Assembly (NCBI GenBank): GCA_017449495.1 | Contig: JAFTFO010000040.1 | Span: 40,776 to 104,775, forward strand | Length of the DNA stretch: 64,000 nucleotides | Direction of reading: 5' to 3' | Source: Prevotella sp. | GTDB lineage: Bacteria > Bacteroidota > Bacteroidia > Bacteroidales > Bacteroidaceae | Notes under the pieces: model-generated | Database searches by the model: none | What the model was told of the DNA's origin: nothing | What the model saw: only the letters and a program-made list of their open reading frames with translations | Translations under genes and position numbers: made by a program | Shown here: positions 25,155 to 32,551 of the stretch, piece by piece | How positions within the stretch are numbered: position 1 is the stretch's first letter | How the letters are laid out: each line of letters starts with the position of its first letter

Positions 25155-26024
25155 TTAGAAGCTCATTTCTGTTACCATGTTCTGATTATTAGGCCAGTGG
25201 CCACCTTTCATAATGGAAGCCTTGACTCCATTCAAGAATTCCTCGGCATTAGTGGATAAGGGTCTTGTCTGTAATGCCTGAGCGATGTTGTAAGACAGCG
25301 GGCCATAGCGCTTATCTGCCACCATTATCTCCATATTCACCTGATCCGGGCGACAGGCTTCAAGATACAGGACATGAGACTGTTTGGCTGATGGCTCAAT
25401 CTTGTAATGCGACTTCTTGTCAGCAGAAGGCTTGAACACCTTGTTATGATAGGTAAAGCCGACCTTAGTGCCTCTGACAGTCTCGTCATTGGCACGTGAG
25501 GATGTGCCAGCATGGCAGGCATCGATTACGACATAGAGGAATCCTGTAGAACCTATCTTGTCGCGTAACTTTTTGACGTATGTGTTCAGCTGATCATCCA
25601 GAAGATGCTTTTTCCCTTCATAGACGCCTTTCTTATAGAGTTTATAGGCATCGATGGGGATGATGGCTTCATCCCAGCCATCTTCTTCATCACCATTCAA
25701 ATCTTCTACAGGCTGGCCGTGTGCTGAGAAGTGGAGATAGACGATATCGCCTTTCTTCGTTTTGTCTGCGAATTGAGATAGTTGGGTGATAATATTATCG
25801 AAAGTAGCTTGTTCGTCCAAGAGAGAGGTGATGGCAAATCCTTGCTTTTTCAGGATGGGAGTTAAAAGATTCACGTCTTCAGTACCATTGATATTATTCC
25901 ACTGGTAGCCAGTCAATGCCGTGTCATAATGAGAGATGCCCACCATAAAAGCCCTTTTCCGTTGTGGAAATGCAACAGACGAAATACAGCATAACAGACT
26001 TAATATCAGCAGTTTCCAATTCAT
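25155..26024 (-). CDS. Caspase-like (peptidase C14) exported protein
   Basis: The 289-aa protein has a signal peptide (MNWKLLILSLLCCISSVAFP) and a single caspase/metacaspase p20-like domain. The dyad is present: His102 in HFSAHGQ and Cys170 in VVIDACHAG. The acidic EEDGWDEAIIPIDA between them is the usual basic-residue (P1) specificity region, predicting Arg/Lys cleavage. ATG 26024 is chosen because the promoter covers the upstream in-frame TTG. It is the first gene of the operon with the ECF sigma and anti-sigma. A periplasmic caspase next to a membrane anti-sigma suggests regulated cleavage. Confidence 0.88.
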   Translation of the reverse strand: MNWKLLILSLLCCISSVAFPQRKRAFMVGISHYDTALTGYQWNNINGTEDVNLLTPILKKQGFAITSLLDEQATFDNIITQLSQFADKTKKGDIVYLHFSAHGQPVEDLNGDEEDGWDEAIIPIDAYKLYKKGVYEGKKHLLDDQLNTYVKKLRDKIGSTGFLYVVIDACHAGTSSRANDETVRGTKVGFTYHNKVFKPSADKKSHYKIEPSAKQSHVLYLEACRPDQVNMEIMVADKRYGPLSYNIAQALQTRPLSTNAEEFLNGVKASIMKGGHWPNNQNMVTEMSF

Positions 26025-26042
26025 TGCCCCAAATATTTTCGG

Positions 26043-26050
26043 CAAATATA
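26043..26050 (-). promoter_or_regulatory. TATATTTG promoter of caspase-sigma operon
   Basis: The minus strand reads TATATTTG 18 nt before the ATG at 26024. It is back to back with the GGTTACC element at 26071, so the two transcription units share a 120-bp control region. Confidence 0.6.
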
Positions 26051-26070
26051 CAAAAATATTTCGAAATAGC

Positions 26071-26137
26071 GGTTACCTTTTTGTTTTTTTCAGTATAAAG
26101 AGGCAAATAAACAACAAATTAGTAACAATTTAAACAT
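26071..26137 (+). promoter_or_regulatory. Shared promoter/leader: GGTTACC-N15-GTATAAAG plus conserved UTR
   Basis: GGTTACC (26071-26077), 15 nt, GTATAAAG (26093-26100), then a leader to 26137 that differs at 2 of 45 positions from the one before the gene at 17528. The ATG follows at 26146. The same identity and spacing upstream of two unrelated genes argues for common regulation. Confidence 0.68.
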
Positions 26138-26145
26138 CAAACAAA

Positions 26146-26685
26146 ATGAAAAAAGTATTTTATCACATCACGAGAGTGTTTTCTAAGTGCTGGTTTATCA
26201 TCCTTCTTGCTTGCACGATTTCGCCAATCGTAGCCTTTGGTGTCCTCATCCTCTTTACCATTATCTCAATGGTATTTTTCAAGGATCCTGATGATGCCAA
26301 GAACCCTGATGATTATTTCACAGATGAGGAAATGAAGAGATTGGAGTCTGGCGAGGACATGAATGACGAGGAGTTTCTGACGCTGGTGGCTAAATGTCAG
26401 ACCTTCAACTGCCCGAAGAAAGTCGATCCTGTAACAACCTGGACGAGTTCTGAATTAACCAAGGACGCATACGTCTACAACTATGAGATTAACGACAAGA
26501 AACACATGTATCGTCTCTTGGATATGAATGACCTGAAGAATCAGATCCTGTCAAGGATTGACAAACAAAACGATAAGATTCAGCGCATTATCGCTACTAA
26601 TAGAAATCTTGTGTTCCGTTACAGGAATTATCAGAAGAACACCATAGAAGATGTTGTTCTGACAACAAACGAGCTTAGGAGTTAA
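26146..26685 (+). CDS. Hypothetical membrane protein, first gene of DUF4407 operon
   Basis: The 179-aa protein has a basic N-terminus and a hydrophobic region at about residues 14-46 (CWFIILLACTISPIVAFGVL), forming one long or two short membrane segments. An acidic stretch (DPDDAKNPDDYFTDEEMKRL) and a soluble, helical C-terminal domain follow. I do not recognise the family. It starts directly below the shared leader and heads a five-gene operon (gaps 39, 12, 26 and 13 nt). Confidence 0.65.
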   Translation: MKKVFYHITRVFSKCWFIILLACTISPIVAFGVLILFTIISMVFFKDPDDAKNPDDYFTDEEMKRLESGEDMNDEEFLTLVAKCQTFNCPKKVDPVTTWTSSELTKDAYVYNYEINDKKHMYRLLDMNDLKNQILSRIDKQNDKIQRIIATNRNLVFRYRNYQKNTIEDVVLTTNELRS

Positions 26686-26724
26686 GATTAGAAACATGTA
26701 TAACCCTATAAAAACAGAAATAAT

Positions 26725-27291
26725 ATGGCACTATTAAGTTTGTTCGGCGCAAAGCCAAAGGAAAAGGTAGAGATGGTTCCTGTCATTCCAGAGAATTCTA
26801 CCGAGCAAGATGCTGAGGACGTAAAGAACTCAGAGGAAGACAACGAAGAAGAGAAAAAGCATCTGATCACCATCACCTGGGGAACGGGAATGCCTATAGA
26901 CGTCATCTTCAACTACATTCACAAAAACTTCGAAGAAGACGGATTCCAGGATGCATTGGTTAATTCAGACATTACTTATCGCGATGCCAAGGAGAAAATT
27001 ATCCGTAACGACCTGGAGATGCTTTTTAAACGGATCATCCTCTGCTACAAGAAGAATATCCGTGAGATAGATGTCCAGATTAACAATGCCCGTCAGGCAT
27101 ACGCCCTTTCTGCTGCATCAAGCCTGGAAGCCCGGCGTACCACCTATGAAGAGCATCTTACAGAGATTGATGAGATGCGTGAACAGTTTGAGTCAGACGA
27201 TCCTAAAATGATGACCATGATAGATTCATATCGCAGGGGATTTCTCAAAGGAATCACAGCAGTATCACTTAAGTTTATTAATCACGAATAA
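26725..27291 (+). CDS. Hypothetical cytosolic protein, second gene of DUF4407 operon
   Basis: The 188-aa protein has an acidic, disordered segment (residues ~18-50, rich in Glu, Asp and Asn) followed by a helical domain with conserved-looking ITWGTGMPIDVIFNYIHKNF and a coiled-coil-prone stretch around SSLEARRTTYEEHLTEIDEM. No signal peptide or membrane helix is present. The family is unknown to me. Its place before the DUF4407 gene suggests it acts with that membrane protein. Confidence 0.62.
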   Translation: MALLSLFGAKPKEKVEMVPVIPENSTEQDAEDVKNSEEDNEEEKKHLITITWGTGMPIDVIFNYIHKNFEEDGFQDALVNSDITYRDAKEKIIRNDLEMLFKRIILCYKKNIREIDVQINNARQAYALSAASSLEARRTTYEEHLTEIDEMREQFESDDPKMMTMIDSYRRGFLKGITAVSLKFINHE

Positions 27292-27303
27292 AAATTATCA
27301 GTT

Positions 27304-28293
27304 ATGAAAACTTTAAATAATATTGGATGTGCCCTGATTGGATGGGACAAGAATATCTTGAAAGAATGTGGTGAGGCAAGTCACCGCCAGTTTAGAAAAC
27401 TGATCTCTGCCATTTGTATCATGATGATACTCTGGGGAGCCATCGGCTACTGTTTTGCCGACAGATACATAAATATTGAATCATTAGTATTGAAGATTTG
27501 TATTGCCTTGATGTTCATGCTCATTGTCTTATGCGTAGAACGAGTGATCATTCTAACGGTTGGCAAAGCGCGCCTTATGACTGTGATGAGAGTTATGCTT
27601 GCTTTATGTATGGCTTTTCTGGGAGCTTGTATCTTTGACCAAATTATCTTCCAAAATGATATTCAGCAGACAATACACGATCGCCGTGAGGACGTAATTC
27701 AGGAAACTACAGCAAAACGTCTGATGGTCTTTAATAGTGATATACAAAGGATTACTCATGATTTGGATTCGTTGAGCAAATCTACAATTACTTTGGGTGA
27801 AGAATTGGCGAAACATCCTACTATAAAGAGCGTTAACGTATCAACAATAGAACAGGCCATAGGAGTTGATGAGAATGGTAATCCAAAGAAAGTGAGAAAT
27901 CGTTCTACAGAGATTGTGAATATTCCTAATCCTCTGACTGGACAGCTAAATGCAAATAACGAACAGATTCAGTTATATCAAAATCAGTTAGAGCAGCTTC
28001 GTCAGGACAAAAAAGAGATTGCAGGAAAGGTGACAGATGAAATACACTCTCGTCCTGTTGGATTTATTGAGGAATTGGAAGCGACTCTGAAGGTTGTATC
28101 GAACAGCTGGATATCATTGGTATTTTATATAGTTCTCTTCTGCTTCCTGACATTTCTGGAACTGTTCGTTCTAACAATTAAAATGGGCGACAGTAAGTGT
28201 GACTATGATTTGATAGTGGAGAACCAGTTGAAACTGAAAAAGAACCTCATGGATCAGACTGCACAGAGTATGATGGTGAATATAGCAGTTTAG
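27304..28293 (+). CDS. DUF4407 membrane protein
   Basis: The 329-aa protein has three N-terminal transmembrane helices (about residues 34-54, 62-83 and 90-112) and one near the C-terminus (about 264-290). They enclose a ~150-residue extended helical region with coiled-coil character (NEQIQLYQNQLEQLRQDKKE). This architecture and the GWDKNIL start match DUF4407, a bacterial inner-membrane family without established function. It sits centrally in the five-gene operon divergent from the caspase gene. Confidence 0.78.
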   Translation: MKTLNNIGCALIGWDKNILKECGEASHRQFRKLISAICIMMILWGAIGYCFADRYINIESLVLKICIALMFMLIVLCVERVIILTVGKARLMTVMRVMLALCMAFLGACIFDQIIFQNDIQQTIHDRREDVIQETTAKRLMVFNSDIQRITHDLDSLSKSTITLGEELAKHPTIKSVNVSTIEQAIGVDENGNPKKVRNRSTEIVNIPNPLTGQLNANNEQIQLYQNQLEQLRQDKKEIAGKVTDEIHSRPVGFIEELEATLKVVSNSWISLVFYIVLFCFLTFLELFVLTIKMGDSKCDYDLIVENQLKLKKNLMDQTAQSMMVNIAV

Positions 28294-28319
28294 TATTAAC
28301 ACTTTAAATATAAACGTTT

Positions 28320-28586
28320 ATGGAAACAAGAGACGACTTATTTAGTGATGTCATCGAAGAGATGTTTGAAGAACTACCCATTGAAGTTAAAATGGAAATG
28401 GATGAGGAAGATTTGGAAGATCTAGTCGATGAAGATAATGATTGGGAAGAATCTGATAATTACGAGTGTGGTGGTTATCTGTGGACAGAGGAAGATTCCT
28501 GGGATGCACTTACGGATGGAATGTATGGTGATATGCCCAATAGCCCTTGGGAATATGATGCGATGATGGATGCTATGGGATTCTAA
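28320..28586 (+). CDS. Highly acidic 88-aa protein
   Basis: The product is extremely rich in Asp and Glu (EEDLEDLVDEDNDWEESDNY) with several Trp and Met residues and very few basic residues. It resembles charge-mimic or chaperone-like inhibitors, but no family is recognised. Spacing in the operon (26 nt upstream, 13 nt downstream) supports it as a real gene. Confidence 0.6.
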   Translation: METRDDLFSDVIEEMFEELPIEVKMEMDEEDLEDLVDEDNDWEESDNYECGGYLWTEEDSWDALTDGMYGDMPNSPWEYDAMMDAMGF

Positions 28587-28599
28587 TAAAGTTTAGACT

Positions 28600-29172
28600 A
28601 TGGATAAGGAATTAAAAGTAATGATCTCAAAAGAACTGGAGCAGTTCCATTGCTCCATTCTTTTAGACGAAGTGAAAGAAAAAGTACGTAAGTTGAAAGC
28701 GTATGGTGTGGAGGAAGCAGATATTGTAGCTGCCATGAATGATGAAGAACTATTCCCTAAGTTGGTGGTGACAGAAGATTACAAGGTTGTTTTGGCAGGA
28801 GAAAAGTCCATAGAGGTAGAGATGGAGCCCCTGATAAAGGCTATATATTTGTTGTTCTTGTCCCATCCAGAGGGGATTGTGCTCAAATGTCTTCCAGATT
28901 ATCGTAAAGAACTAACTAGTATCTATCTGCTTCTACGTCCATATGGACTTACTGACAGAGTAGAAAATAGTATTGAAAGCGTGACCAATCCTATGCAGAA
29001 CTCAATCAATGAGAAGTGTGCCAGGATTCGGAAACTGTTCTCATCGCTGCTCCCCAAGAGCGTTGCAAAATATTATGCCATTTCAGGTAAGCGTGGCGAA
29101 GCCAAGAAGATAGACCTTGTTCGGGCCAATGTCGTCTGGAAATGCAAATTGCCTAATTCGCAAGGCTTGTGA
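28600..29172 (+). CDS. Hypothetical protein, family with YLLFLxHPEGI motif (copy 1)
   Basis: The 190-aa soluble protein shares a clear ~120-residue core with the product at 32548: LVxTxDYxxxLA, KAxYLLFLxHPEGI, LxDYRxEL, NxINEKCxRIxKxF, AxYYxIS and a final VVWK. The family is not one I can name. The conserved INEKCxRI and DYRxEL helices suggest an alpha-helical binding or regulatory domain. It ends the DUF4407 operon, whereas the second copy is coupled to an FtsZ paralogue, so the family may partner with membrane or cytoskeletal machines. Confidence 0.7.
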   Translation: MDKELKVMISKELEQFHCSILLDEVKEKVRKLKAYGVEEADIVAAMNDEELFPKLVVTEDYKVVLAGEKSIEVEMEPLIKAIYLLFLSHPEGIVLKCLPDYRKELTSIYLLLRPYGLTDRVENSIESVTNPMQNSINEKCARIRKLFSSLLPKSVAKYYAISGKRGEAKKIDLVRANVVWKCKLPNSQGL

Positions 29173-29183
29173 TGCAAAATAGT

Positions 29184-29214
29184 TTGGCGGCAGAGATATT
29201 AGTTAGTATCTTTG
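29184..29214 (+). promoter_or_regulatory. TTG-N20-TATCTTTG promoter before 142-aa gene
   Basis: TTG at 29184-29186 and TATCTTTG at 29207-29214 are 20 nt apart. This decides the start of the next gene at ATG 29238 rather than at the open frame upstream. Confidence 0.72.
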
Positions 29215-29237
29215 CCACCTATTTAATTTTATTTCTT

Positions 29238-29666
29238 ATGACAGACTACGAGTACATTATTACACAATTGAAGAAGTGTCATTTCTCTGGATGGGATGAC
29301 AAAGTGATGAGGGATTGTATTGACAGGTTGCCTAACTTGTCGCGTCAGGAATTGACAGCGCTCTATTTAGGTAAATGGGTGAAGGAGTATGCTGTGTTTA
29401 AGGAGGCTATCTTCAACATTATGTTTGCTGATAAGATAGGACTGCGAGAAGAGCGTATCAGGAATCTTGATACGGAGGCGCTGATTGCGGAGTTCAAGGA
29501 TAAGAAAGGTGGAAATGTGTCACTTTGCAGGGAAGAACTGAAGGCTCGCTATGAGGCAGGGCGTGATGTGGATCTGATAGCTGAGGCTTTTAATGCATCG
29601 AACAAGAAAGACCAGCAGTGGATTATCAAACAGGAGAAGAAATCAGAGGATGGGGACAAGAAGTGA
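29238..29666 (+). CDS. Hypothetical 142-aa protein upstream of dnaB
   Basis: The protein begins MTDYEYIITQLKKCHFSGWD and is predicted helical and soluble, ending in a Lys/Glu-rich tail. The frame is open upstream to 29169, but that would place the strong promoter inside the gene, so ATG 29238 is chosen. Its 3' end overlaps the dnaB start by 17 nt, suggesting cotranscription. The family is not recognised. Confidence 0.6.
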   Translation: MTDYEYIITQLKKCHFSGWDDKVMRDCIDRLPNLSRQELTALYLGKWVKEYAVFKEAIFNIMFADKIGLREERIRNLDTEALIAEFKDKKGGNVSLCREELKARYEAGRDVDLIAEAFNASNKKDQQWIIKQEKKSEDGDKK

Positions 29667-31161
29667 TAGGAGACAGTCGTCGCAGCAGTCATTGGAACTT
29701 GCTTACGGTCATGTGATGCCTCAGGCTCCTGAGGTGGAGAAGGCTGTGCTGGGAGCGCTGATGATAGACAAGGATGCCTATCTGGAGGTGTGCGACCTGT
29801 TGAGGCCAGAGAGTTTCTATGAGCCAAGAAACCAGATGGTGTATGAGGCTATTATGAAACTCAGCATGGATGAGAGTCCCGTGGATGTGCTGACGGTGAC
29901 TGACAAACTGGGCAAGATGGGGAAACTCGAGGAAGTCGGAGGGCCTGGATATATAGCAGAACTCAGTTCAAGGGTCGCTTCTTCGGCCAATATCGAGTAT
30001 CATGCCAATGTGGTGGCGGAGAAATATCTGTCGCGCCAGATGATACAATATGTGAATGTGATTGGGAAAAAGACTTTCGATGAGACTTATGACATCAAGG
30101 ACGTAGTACAAGAAGCAGAGAGTACCCTTTTTGAACTGTCGCAGAAGAACATGAAGAAGGACTATTCCGTGCTGTCTCCTTTAGTAGACAAGGCATTGGA
30201 TATGGTCAAGATGGCTCATTCCAATACTGGGGGTATTACAGGCATATCATCAGGGATTACTAAACTCGACGACACGACATGCGGATGGCAAAACTCTGAC
30301 TTGGTGATCATTGCAGGAAGACCTGCCATGGGGAAAACCGCCTTTGCCCTCTCGCTGGCGAAGAACATTGCTGCAGACCAGAAGATACCTATGGCTTTCT
30401 TTTCACTGGAGATGTCGGATGTGCAATTGACGAACCGATTGGTGTCGAATGCATGTATGATAGAAGGAAAGAAACTGATGAGCGGACAGTTAGACAGGGC
30501 TGACTGGCTGAGGCTTGATAAGAAAATAGACAAATTAAAGGATGCTCCTTTGTATATAGATGATACGGAGGGCCTGTCAGTGATGGATCTGAGGTCGAAG
30601 GCTCGTCGATTGGTAAAGGAACATGGCGTAAAACTGATCATGATAGACTATCTGCAGTTGATGACTGCCAGTGGTATGAGATATAACAGTCGCCAAGAGG
30701 AGGTGTCGCTAATCTCGCGATCACTCAAAGGCCTAGCTAAGGAATTGAATATACCTGTCTTGGCCCTGAGCCAATTGAATCGTGGCGTGGAGTCGCGTGA
30801 TGGTGCAGAGGGTAAGCGTCCTCATCTGTCGGATCTCCGAGAGTCTGGTGCCATTGAGCAGGATGCGGATATGGTGGTGTTCTTGCATCGCCCAGAGTAT
30901 TATGGTATTATGATGAGTGATGACGGCACGAAAGACTATCGAGGGATGGCGGAAGTGATAATAGCCAAGCATCGTAAAGGTGCAGTTGGTATCAAGTTGT
31001 TGAAGTTCAGAGGGGAATACACGCGGTTTGAGAATCCAGAGGATAATATGATTGGCAATGGTGTTCCCAGCGATGGTGGTGAAATCGTTGGCTCGAAGAT
31101 CAATGGTGAGAATAGCATGCCCTTCCCGCCACCAGACTCATTCAACTCGTTCAATATTTAA
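29650..31161 (+). CDS. dnaB: Replicative DNA helicase DnaB
   Basis: The 503-aa hexameric 5'-3' helicase unwinds DNA at the replication fork. The N-terminal DnaB domain starts at PQAPEVEKAVLGALMIDKDA, Walker A is GRPAMGKTAF near residue 225, Walker B lies in KLIMIDYLQLM, and SQLNRGVESR and QDADMVVFLHRPEYY complete the RecA-type core. I start at ATG 29650, which overlaps the upstream gene; the open frame extends 19 codons further. The C-terminus has a Gly/Pro-rich tail. Confidence 0.95.
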   Translation: MGTRSDRRQSSQQSLELAYGHVMPQAPEVEKAVLGALMIDKDAYLEVCDLLRPESFYEPRNQMVYEAIMKLSMDESPVDVLTVTDKLGKMGKLEEVGGPGYIAELSSRVASSANIEYHANVVAEKYLSRQMIQYVNVIGKKTFDETYDIKDVVQEAESTLFELSQKNMKKDYSVLSPLVDKALDMVKMAHSNTGGITGISSGITKLDDTTCGWQNSDLVIIAGRPAMGKTAFALSLAKNIAADQKIPMAFFSLEMSDVQLTNRLVSNACMIEGKKLMSGQLDRADWLRLDKKIDKLKDAPLYIDDTEGLSVMDLRSKARRLVKEHGVKLIMIDYLQLMTASGMRYNSRQEEVSLISRSLKGLAKELNIPVLALSQLNRGVESRDGAEGKRPHLSDLRESGAIEQDADMVVFLHRPEYYGIMMSDDGTKDYRGMAEVIIAKHRKGAVGIKLLKFRGEYTRFENPEDNMIGNGVPSDGGEIVGSKINGENSMPFPPPDSFNSFNI

Positions 31162-31200
31162 AAATAGAAGTGGGAATTTCACCGCAAGCCTTGTGAAGAT

Positions 31201-31231
31201 TTGGGTATGTGGGAAAAGTTTACTAACTTTG
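31201..31231 (+). promoter_or_regulatory. TTG-N20-TAACTTTG promoter of FtsZ paralogue
   Basis: TTG at 31201-31203 and TAACTTTG at 31224-31231 with 20-nt spacing. An out-of-frame ATG at 31243 opens a six-codon frame that ends over the real start. Confidence 0.72.
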
Positions 31232-31255
31232 CAAACGATTTAATGCAAAGTGAAT

Positions 31256-32551
31256 ATGGGTGAGGATATTATCGAGTTTGACGGCATCAGGGATACGATG
31301 CAGGGTATCATCAAGGTGGTTGGCGTTGGTGGTGGCGGCTGTAATGCGGTTCGTAATATGTTTAATGAAAATGTGACGGGCGTCACTTTTGCAGTCTGCA
31401 ATACGGACAGCCAGTCGCTGAAGGGGTCGCCGGTGCCTGTGAAAGTGCTGATGGGCGAGGGCCTTGGCGCTGGCGGTGATCCTGAGATCGGCAAGTCTGA
31501 GGCTGAGAAAAGCATCGACACGCTGAGAGACATCATGAACGACGGTACGAAGATGGCGTTTATCACGGCGAGCATGGGTGGCGGCACGGGTACGGGCTCT
31601 GCCCCTGTGGTGGCCAAGATAGCCAAGGACATGGGACTGCTGACGGTGGGCGTGGTGACGATACCGTTCTATTTCGAGCGTAAACCGAAGATCGTCCAGG
31701 CGCTGAAGGGTGTGGACGAGATGAGGAAATATGTGGACGCCATCCTTATTATTAATAATGAACGCCTGTGCGATGTGTATTCTGACTCGGAGATCTCGCT
31801 GAAGGAGGCTTTCGGTCGTGCGGATAATATCCTGAAGGATGCGGTGAAGGGCATCTCGGAACTGATTACCATCCACAGCGAAGGCAGCATCAATCTTGAC
31901 TTCCGTGATGTGGAGGCGACGATGAAGAACGGTGGCGGGGCCATCATGGCGATGGGACGTGCCAGCGGTGAGCATCGTGTGGAGAAGGCTATCATCGACG
32001 CCCTGAACTCGCCTTTGCTCTATGGCAATGATATCGGCAAGGCGAAGCGGATACTCTTTAATATCTATGCCAGCGACGAGCATCCGATCTTCGTCCGTGA
32101 GATGCAGGAGATCGATGACTTCTTCGACCAGTTGGATCCCAACATCAACGTCATCTGGGGTACGTCGACGGATGAGGCCCTGGGGGAGGACGCGAAGGTG
32201 ACCATCCTGGCGACGGGGCTGGAGGACGATATGCGCAAGGAGATCAGCCAGAATGTGCATCGTACTGACGATGACTTCTATGAGGATCTGATACCGAAAC
32301 TCTATAAGCCTGCCAAGAAGGTGATAGAGGTCATCGCCCAGCAATTGCCTTTCGAGGTGGAGCCTGCACCAGAGCCGGAACCCGCCAAGGAACCTGAACC
32401 TGTGGCTGAACCTGATCCAGTAGTGGAGCCTGAACCGGAACCTGTGGAGCAGACAGATGAGGAAGAGAAACCGGATGACCCGGAAGAGCCTACGATGGTG
32501 AGCAAGTGGAAGGGGTGGTTGAATAACCTGATGAAAGAGGTGACGGAATGA
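31256..32551 (+). CDS. FtsZ-family tubulin-like GTPase (probable paralogue)
   Basis: The 431-aa protein has the FtsZ GTPase fold: IKVVGVGGGGCNAVRNM at the N-terminus, the tubulin signature MGGGTGTGSAP near residue 107, NTDSQSL, and the T7-loop region NLDFRDVEATM. After the core comes an acidic Pro/Glu linker of EPEP-type repeats and an amphipathic end SKWKGWLNNLMKEVTE in place of the usual FtsA-binding peptide. It lies next to dnaB rather than in a dcw cluster and differs at many positions from the Bacteroidetes cell-division FtsZ I remember, so I treat it as a second FtsZ. GTG 31250 is an alternative start. It overlaps the next gene by 4 nt. Confidence 0.82.
   Translation: MGEDIIEFDGIRDTMQGIIKVVGVGGGGCNAVRNMFNENVTGVTFAVCNTDSQSLKGSPVPVKVLMGEGLGAGGDPEIGKSEAEKSIDTLRDIMNDGTKMAFITASMGGGTGTGSAPVVAKIAKDMGLLTVGVVTIPFYFERKPKIVQALKGVDEMRKYVDAILIINNERLCDVYSDSEISLKEAFGRADNILKDAVKGISELITIHSEGSINLDFRDVEATMKNGGGAIMAMGRASGEHRVEKAIIDALNSPLLYGNDIGKAKRILFNIYASDEHPIFVREMQEIDDFFDQLDPNINVIWGTSTDEALGEDAKVTILATGLEDDMRKEISQNVHRTDDDFYEDLIPKLYKPAKKVIEVIAQQLPFEVEPAPEPEPAKEPEPVAEPDPVVEPEPEPVEQTDEEEKPDDPEEPTMVSKWKGWLNNLMKEVTE

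Noticed and set aside
18230-26024. CRISPR-associated protease (Craspase-like) system
   Set aside because: CHAT and caspase genes are present, but there is no Cas effector or array in the window, and the proteins carry export signals.
31243-31263. Six-codon upstream ORF before the FtsZ paralogue as a leader peptide
   Set aside because: It may influence initiation, but it has no attenuator hairpins and is short enough to be chance.
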